64,000 nt of DNA from Setophaga petechia (Eukaryota > Chordata > Aves > Passeriformes > Parulidae): NCBI GenBank assembly GCA_024362935.1, contig JANCRA010000066.1:1913501-1977500 (forward strand), read 5' to 3'. Under the pieces are notes generated by a model. It saw nothing but the letters and a program-made list of their open reading frames with translations. It searched no databases and was not told the DNA's origin. Below are positions 58,235-64,000 of this stretch, in pieces. A program made the position numbers and the translations under genes. Each line of letters opens with the position of its first letter. Positions within the stretch are counted from its first letter, which is position 1.

Positions 58235-59495
58235 GAAGAATTGTGGGGAAAAAAATTCTTTATTTTCCCAGAAAAAAAAAGAATTTCTGGGGGAAGAGCA
58301 TGAAAACCATCCCAGTTTTGTGTTTGGCATGGAGTTCCAGCATCCTTTGCCTGAGCAGTGTTGCCCTACACCTCTGCCTTGAGCTGAGGTAATTATCTGG
58401 GCATTATCTGGGAATAATGACATTATCTGGGTCCCTGGTGCCACTAGAATGTCCCTGCTGAGCCCTGCCACGGCCCTTGCAAGTCCAAGGCAAAAAAGTC
58501 AAATTCAAAAGCCACTGACTCAAAAGCTTAAAATGGAGCAAGTGCCTGGCTGGGCAGAGATGAGGTTTGTTTATTAGTGGCATTTCCTGAGGGGCTCTTT
58601 GGCACCCTGTGAAGTGCAAAGGTCTGGCACTACAGACCTGGGAGAAGCTGCTCTTCATCTGAATGTAATTCATAATAATCGTGGCAACATATGGCAAGTG
58701 ACATTTCAAAGCATCTAAATCTCACCAAGGCACAGGTAGGGCTTCCTCATGTAAAATATCCAGCCTGGTGCCATGGAAAATGTGAGAAAGACAGAAAACC
58801 CAGCCCTGACAGTGCTGGGAGTTAGAAGAGAGTCCCTGGAAAATGACTCAGTTGATGATATCAAAGTTCACAAATTTAAGTGTCTGAGAGTGCACTTTCC
58901 TGACAGCTGAACATTTCCTCCAACTCTCATCATCTTGTAACAAATTAAAGGCAAACAGGAATTCATCAAAGGGAACAGTCTCAATTGTTAGAGCAAATTG
59001 ACTTTAGATTATTGCTGGAGATGGAGCGAGGACAGGGCAGCAGCTCCCTGGGCAGGATGGGAGCAAGGGGACATTGACCCCATGGGAGGAGTGGCTTCAG
59101 ACACCCATGGCCGAGTCAGAGCCACTGCTGGGGCATCTCTGGGTGAATTTCCAGCTCCTCTTATCCCCCCTTAGACAGCTGTGACCCTTTTCTGGTCCTT
59201 GAGGCAGAGAGCAGGGACAGAGCCGTGCCAGCTCCTCACCACAATCTCCTCCAGATTCCTCCCCACCACACTCCTCCTCACTGAGGAGCACCAACACCAA
59301 CACCTCAGTGTGGGCAGGACATCACCAGCAGAGCTCCTGTGAGCTCCTTTCTCCTGCTCCAGGCACCCCTGTGAGGAGAATTGCAGATTTGTCTTTCCAA
59401 ACCAGCTGTGGGTCTGCTGGTGGATAAAACCAGCACTGGGAGATAAAAGAAATAATGGGAAGGATTCCACTGATTGATGAATGAAAAAAGATATT
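58235..59495. other. Intergenic, nothing recognised
   Basis: Short ORFs only. Confidence 0.45.
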
Positions 59496-59499
59496 TGCT

Positions 59500-59990
59500 T
59501 TTACAAATAAAGTTTAGGTTTGCTGAGAAATGAAATTAGACTTTGAAAGGTGAAAGAAACAATGGGGAAGAAAAACCCCTAAATTCTGTAAGAATTAAAA
59601 ATTAAAAGGAGGGTTATACGTTAGAGGCGAATCTTTGGGATCAGGTGTTCTGGGAAGTCTGAACCTCTCAAGTACCTCAGAAATGGGGAAAAATCCCTAA
59701 ATTCCATAAGAACTAAAAATTAAAAGGGAGGGTTGTACATTAGAGGGGAATTTTTGGTATCAGGCGTATCAGGGAGTCTGAACCTCTCAAGTACCTCAAA
59801 AATGGGGAAAGAGAGAAGGGAAATGCAGCTGGGAAATTGGGATAAAAAGTAGACTGCACCCTCCAAAAATTGGAGAGACCCCAGGGGAATGCCCCATGGC
59901 CTCTGCCTTGATTGGAATAAAGTTCCAGGACTCCTCTGTCTCCTTTTTGGACACAAACCTCTGCTGTTTGTGGATTAATTTTCCTGACAC
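59500..59990 (-). repeat. Dispersed repeat family C, reverse copy
   Basis: Reverse counterpart of 9,467-10,190 (CTGTCTCCTTTTTGGACACA, ATTTTCCTGAC). Here a different internal block of about 125 bp is doubled (CTCTCAAGTACCTCA at 59,668 and 59,786). Confidence 0.78.
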
Positions 59991-59999
59991 CTGTGAGGT

Positions 60000-60990
60000 G
60001 TCTGTCCGTCTGTCTGTCTGCCTGTGCAGCTCTGGGGAGTTCTCCTCATCTCCACTCCAGCCTCTGTTTGTTAATGTGGCTCAGCAAATAAATAGTGACT
60101 TGTGGGTTTTCACCATTATAAACCAGCCAAGATAAGAGTGGGTGAAAAATGACAGATGAGCGGAAACAAATCATCCAGAATCATGAAAAGATACCAGAGG
60201 AGGGGGAAAAAAAAAGGCTTTTTACTGTGATTGTGCAGAAAATCAATAAAGCCCCACTACAAGGCAGTGCTGCAGATAACAAGCAGATGATATCAGTTTT
60301 CATGGAACATATTGTTCAGCAGGCAGAACGCTCTCGGAGGCTGTAATGGTGCATCATAAAGTTTAAGTTAGTGTTGTTGGTGAGGAGATTTAAATAAAAC
60401 CTAAATGCTGACATTTTGATGGTTATTATTTATTCAATAGCCTGAGATGTCAAACCTTGTTGTCTTCAGTTTTCTAAGGAAGAGAAGCTCCAGAGAGAGC
60501 TGGCCTGGAGTGATGGATAGCCATCACATCCCACACCTCAGCACAATCCCAGGGGATATTCTCCCAGAAACAGGCTGGAGGGCAGCCACAGACACACTCT
60601 GCCTTTGGCAGAGAAAATTCCTAGAGCAGAAATATCTGTGTGTGCCCTCAGACATGCAGCAGCCTGGCCAGGAGCTCCCCAGGAGCATCCCTGGGGCAGG
60701 CAGGGCTGCAGCAGTGGGTGCTCCATGCCTGCCCCAGAGCAGCCCAGGCTTCCCCAGAAATCCATCCTGGACTGTTGGGGGACACCAGGCAGATGATGGA
60801 CTTAGGGCCTGGTTAACAAGAGAGATTTGATAACAGGATGCCTTGGCAAAAGCAAATGGAACTTTGAAAATTAGACCTGCATTGCAAGAAGATGAAATCA
60901 AATGGGTTTACTGGAAAAAGAAAATCCCATTAAACTCTGCAAGCAAGAGATGTTATTATATGCATAAGTTTGTGTATGTGATTTTAACAT
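60000..60990. other. Intergenic, nothing recognised
   Basis: No gene supported. 60,320-60,450 (GTAATGGTGCATCATAAAG, GATTTAAATAAAACC) is a weak noncoding-element candidate. Confidence 0.4.
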
Positions 60991-61019
60991 AATCATTGTA
61001 GTAGTACACATTACTAGTC

Positions 61020-61465
61020 TCCCTGAAATATTATATATTATATATATATTATATAAGAGTTTGTATCCCACAATAAAATGGCATATAATATAATATGCAA
61101 TATACAATATATAACATATAACATATAATATATAATATATAATATATAATATATAATATATAATATATAATATATAATATATAATATATAATATATAATA
61201 TATAATATATAATATAATATATAATATATAATATATAATATATTATATATTATATATTATATACAATATATTATATATAATATGCAATATATAAGATATA
61301 ATATATAAGATATATTATATATTATATAATATATAAGATATAAGATATTAAGAATATAATATAATATAATATAATATAATATAATATAATATAATATAAT
61401 AATAAATTATCCTTCTAAGAACATGGAGTCAGATTCTCAATTCTCCTTCATCCTGGAGACCCCAA
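61020..61465 (+). repeat. TA-rich microsatellite array ending in a family A LTR tail
   Basis: About 370 bp of ATATATA/ATATAAT repeats run into AATAATAAATTATCCTTCTA and ACATGGAGTCAGATTC, the 3' end of family A. The array therefore occupies the place of the LTR's TATAATATATATCATAAAAT segment. Confidence 0.85.
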
Positions 61466-61559
61466 AAATACCCCACACCTTGGTCACTGGGTCAGCAGGG
61501 GAAATGTTATTGGGGTTTAAAGTGAATAAAGCATTGCTGTGCCCATGGAAATGCTGTTG

Positions 61560-61800
61560 TTCACTCTCCACAGGGTGTTCCTGCCAAGTGCAGCCGTTGC
61601 AGAGTGCTCACTCTTCTGCTAATTGCAAAGCTAATTGTTCTTACTGCAGAAGCCATTACAGCGTGTCGTTATACTGCAGTTAACGAGATGTTTGGATTAA
61701 ATGGCTCACTAAAAGTCAATAAAAAGAAATTTGCTTGACTATTCCTTTAATTTTTCAGATGCAGTGTTAATTCACTGTTAATTCTCCCCAAAGGCCTGGA
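61560..61800. other. Candidate conserved noncoding element
   Basis: TCTGCTAATTGCAAAGCTAATTG, GTGTCGTTATACTGCAGTTAACG and GCAGTGTTAATTCACTGTTAATTC: low-repeat DNA with homeodomain cores and short internal symmetry. Inference only. Confidence 0.3.
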
Positions 61801-61859
61801 TTCATTAAACTGCTTAACACAGGACTAATAAATGCATATATATTGTGCAAAGGCACGAA

Positions 61860-62752
61860 GGCAGAACCCCAGAGCAGTGAGAACAGGGATCAGAACCCCT
61901 CAACAGGAGATCAGAACCCCAAAACAGGGAGCACAGGCAATCAGAACCCCAGAACAAGGGATTGGAACCCCAGGAGAAGGGATTGGAACCCCAGAGCAGT
62001 GAGAACAGGGATCAGAACCCCAGAGCAGGGATCAGAACCCCAGAACGAGGATCAGAACCCCAAAACAGATATCAGAACCCCGGAACAAGGGATTGGAACC
62101 CCAGAATGAGGGATCAGAACCCTAGAACAGGGAGCACAGGGGATCAGAACCCCAGAACAAGGGATCAGAACCCCGGAACAGGGATCAGAACCCCAGAGCA
62201 GGGATCAGAACTCCAGAACAGGGATCAGAACTCCAGAACAAGGGATCAGAACCCCAGAGCAGGGATCAGAACTCCAGAACAGGGATAAGAACTCCAGAGT
62301 AGGGATCAGAGCCCAGAAAAAGCATCAGAACCCCAGAACAAGGGTCAGAACCCCAAAGCAGGGGTCAGAACCCCAGAAGAAGGGATAGGAACCCCAGAAC
62401 AAGGATCAGAACCCCAGATTAGGGAGCACAGGGAATCAGAACCCCAGAACAAGGATCAGAACCCCAGAGCAGGGATCTGAACCCCAGAACAAGGATCAGA
62501 ACCTCAAAACAGGGAGCACAAGAGATCAGAACCCCCAAACAGGGATCAGAACACCCAAACAGGGATCAGAACCCCAGAACAAGGGATCAGAACCCCAGAA
62601 TAGGGATCAGAACCCCCCAACAGTGAGCACAGGGATCAGAACCCCCAAACAGGGATCAGAGCCCCTGAACAAGGGATCAGAACCCCCAAACAGGGATCAG
62701 AACCCCTGAACAAGGGATCAGAACCCCAGAGCAGGGAGCACAGGGGATCAGG
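61860..62752 (+). repeat. Minisatellite, ~20-bp unit (GGGATCAGAACCCCAGAACA)
   Basis: About 900 bp and some 42 units of GATCAGAACCCCAGAACAAG with frequent one-base and GAGCACAG-type variants. Confidence 0.95.
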
Positions 62753-63777
62753 AGGACCTTGCACAGGGCAGATGTCAGATGGACACACAGCCACCCCCCA
62801 GAATGACCCCAATGACAGCAGCAGGCAGCTCCTGTCCCCTGGCAGGGCAGGGCAGTGTCACACTCTGCTCTGCAGCTGGGGAAAGGATGGTCTGGATAAA
62901 AACATCCCCAAAGGGTGGAGGAGAGATTGCAGGGGGAGAGAGGAGCACCAGCCCTGCCAGGAGTCACTGTGAGGGGCAGCTGGGGACAACAGGAGGTCAC
63001 AGGGCAGAGGGAATCTCCATCCCTGCACAGCCTGGAGCCACAGGACAGGTCAGTGACTGCTCACCTGGCCTGGGTCTGTGGCAGGCGCTATCATCACCAT
63101 TTATCTGCCTTTACTTGCATTTTCTTGCAATTCCTGCCAGCAGGTTTGTCAGCCCTTTGGGACACAACAAAGTGCACCAGGAGCAATGTGAATATATCTT
63201 TTTCAAAATGAGATGAAAGAGCTTGCAGCACTTTTAGCAAAGATCCCAAGCATCTGAATTCTGAGCAGAAAGATCTCATTTCAGCTGTAATGAACTATAA
63301 AGAAGGAATAAATGCCTTTTATGCTGGCTTGTCTTGCAGAAACCCATCCTCCTTCGTTTGTCACATGGCTGTGTGTGCTCCATGGGGTGCTGCCCTTGGG
63401 TTTCCTGCTGCTGGAACAGAGCTGGAGCCATTCAGAGAACAGCCAGACTCTGCTCCAGCCTCGAGGAGGTTCAGGCCAGGTGGACAGGGCTGGGTGAGAG
63501 TTTTCTGCACAAGAAGCATTTTCAAGGGCAAACGCAAAACAATCTGGTGAACACTGAGAAAATTTTACATTGAGTGAATGTCTAAAGGAAATCCTTTAGT
63601 CTCACTTCTTGCTTTGCCTGGCACAGGCTCCTGACACGCTGCCAAGCAAGATATGACAGAGAATTATGCCTTTAACTAGGAAACAGAGGAGGGAGATGCT
63701 GAAAAGCAGAATAAAGGGGCAGCCACACTCCTATTGCCTGGGCTGTTCCCAGTGGCTGAATCAGCTACCCCAGTGTT
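62753..63777. other. Intergenic, nothing recognised
   Basis: Only short ORFs. No repeat family shared with the rest of the window is evident. Confidence 0.45.
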
Positions 63778-64000
63778 GAAGATTGCAATGCAAGATGTGT
63801 TCTATTACCATCTGTAGGGCAGATTATCTTTGTCAAGTGGGCAGTTTGCCTTATCTCTCTCTCTGAGTGACCACATTCACTCCTCCCTCGGGAGGGGACA
63901 CCTGCTGATAACAGCTCTGGAATGTCCCTGCATGGCTGATAAGAACTACAGCATCCCACTGGGAGATGGGAGCCCAGAGGGAGGAGCCAAGCATTCCTAC
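63778..64000 (-). mobile_element. Family E LTR, 3' part, cut by the window edge
   Basis: Reverse complement of 47,070-47,283 with about 80-85 percent similarity by eye (GCTGATAAGAACTACAGCATCCCA, GAGGAGCCAAGCATTCC). The rest lies beyond 64,000. Confidence 0.82.

Noticed and set aside
61860..62752. CRISPR-like regular repeats
   Set aside because: Units are contiguous 20-mers without unique spacers, and the genome is animal.

Overview
The window is nuclear DNA from a bird, most likely a songbird. Genes are split by short GT-AG introns, the gene starts are CpG-rich, solo LTRs of several endogenous retrovirus (ERV) families are scattered throughout, GC-rich minisatellites are frequent, and one nuclear mitochondrial insertion (NUMT) reads as bird-type ND2. 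The gene order DNALI1(-) SNIP1(+) MEAF6(+) ... ZC3H12A(-) is the mirror image of human 1p34.3, so this is the orthologous block. From memory that block lies on a microchromosome in birds. LTR families are given working letters A to G because no repeat library could be searched.

Layout. 1-2,440 holds ERV LTRs, including a tandemly amplified primer-binding site. 2,491-3,901 holds four exons of DNALI1 (minus; the last exons are not in the window). 3,902-4,021 is a 120-bp bidirectional promoter with an RFX X-box and three ETS motifs. 4,022-9,117 is SNIP1, whose introns 2 and 3 carry a ~175-bp tandem array built from its own exon 3/intron 3 boundary. 9,434-10,617 holds repeats and the NUMT. 10,747-17,245 is MEAF6 with its 30-nt alternative microexon. 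19,069-21,340 is an unrecognised seven-exon gene. 20,542-24,345 is a cluster of family A solo LTRs. About 26,080-36,922 is ZC3H12A (Regnase-1, minus). From 37 kb rightward there are no protein genes that I can support: a minisatellite next to a CpG island (41.3-42.7 kb), more LTRs, further minisatellites, and AT-rich stretches that look like candidate conserved noncoding elements.

Function. The genes do not form a pathway. DNALI1 is an inner-arm dynein light chain of motile cilia. SNIP1 is a nuclear FHA-domain splicing/transcription regulator. MEAF6 is a shared subunit of MYST histone acetyltransferase complexes. ZC3H12A is a cytoplasmic endoribonuclease that degrades inflammatory mRNAs. DNALI1 and SNIP1 share one promoter.

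The most interesting signals are: (i) the SNIP1 array, in which each unit carries a copy of the exon 3 donor and two units carry an identical 51-bp micro-inversion; (ii) the unrecognised coiled-coil gene between MEAF6 and ZC3H12A; (iii) a ~200-bp piece of the ZC3H12A 3' UTR duplicated 3.7 kb away; (iv) direct repeats flanking the ZC3H12A exon that encodes most of the nuclease active site; and (v) AT-rich expansions that repeatedly start in the same part of one LTR family.
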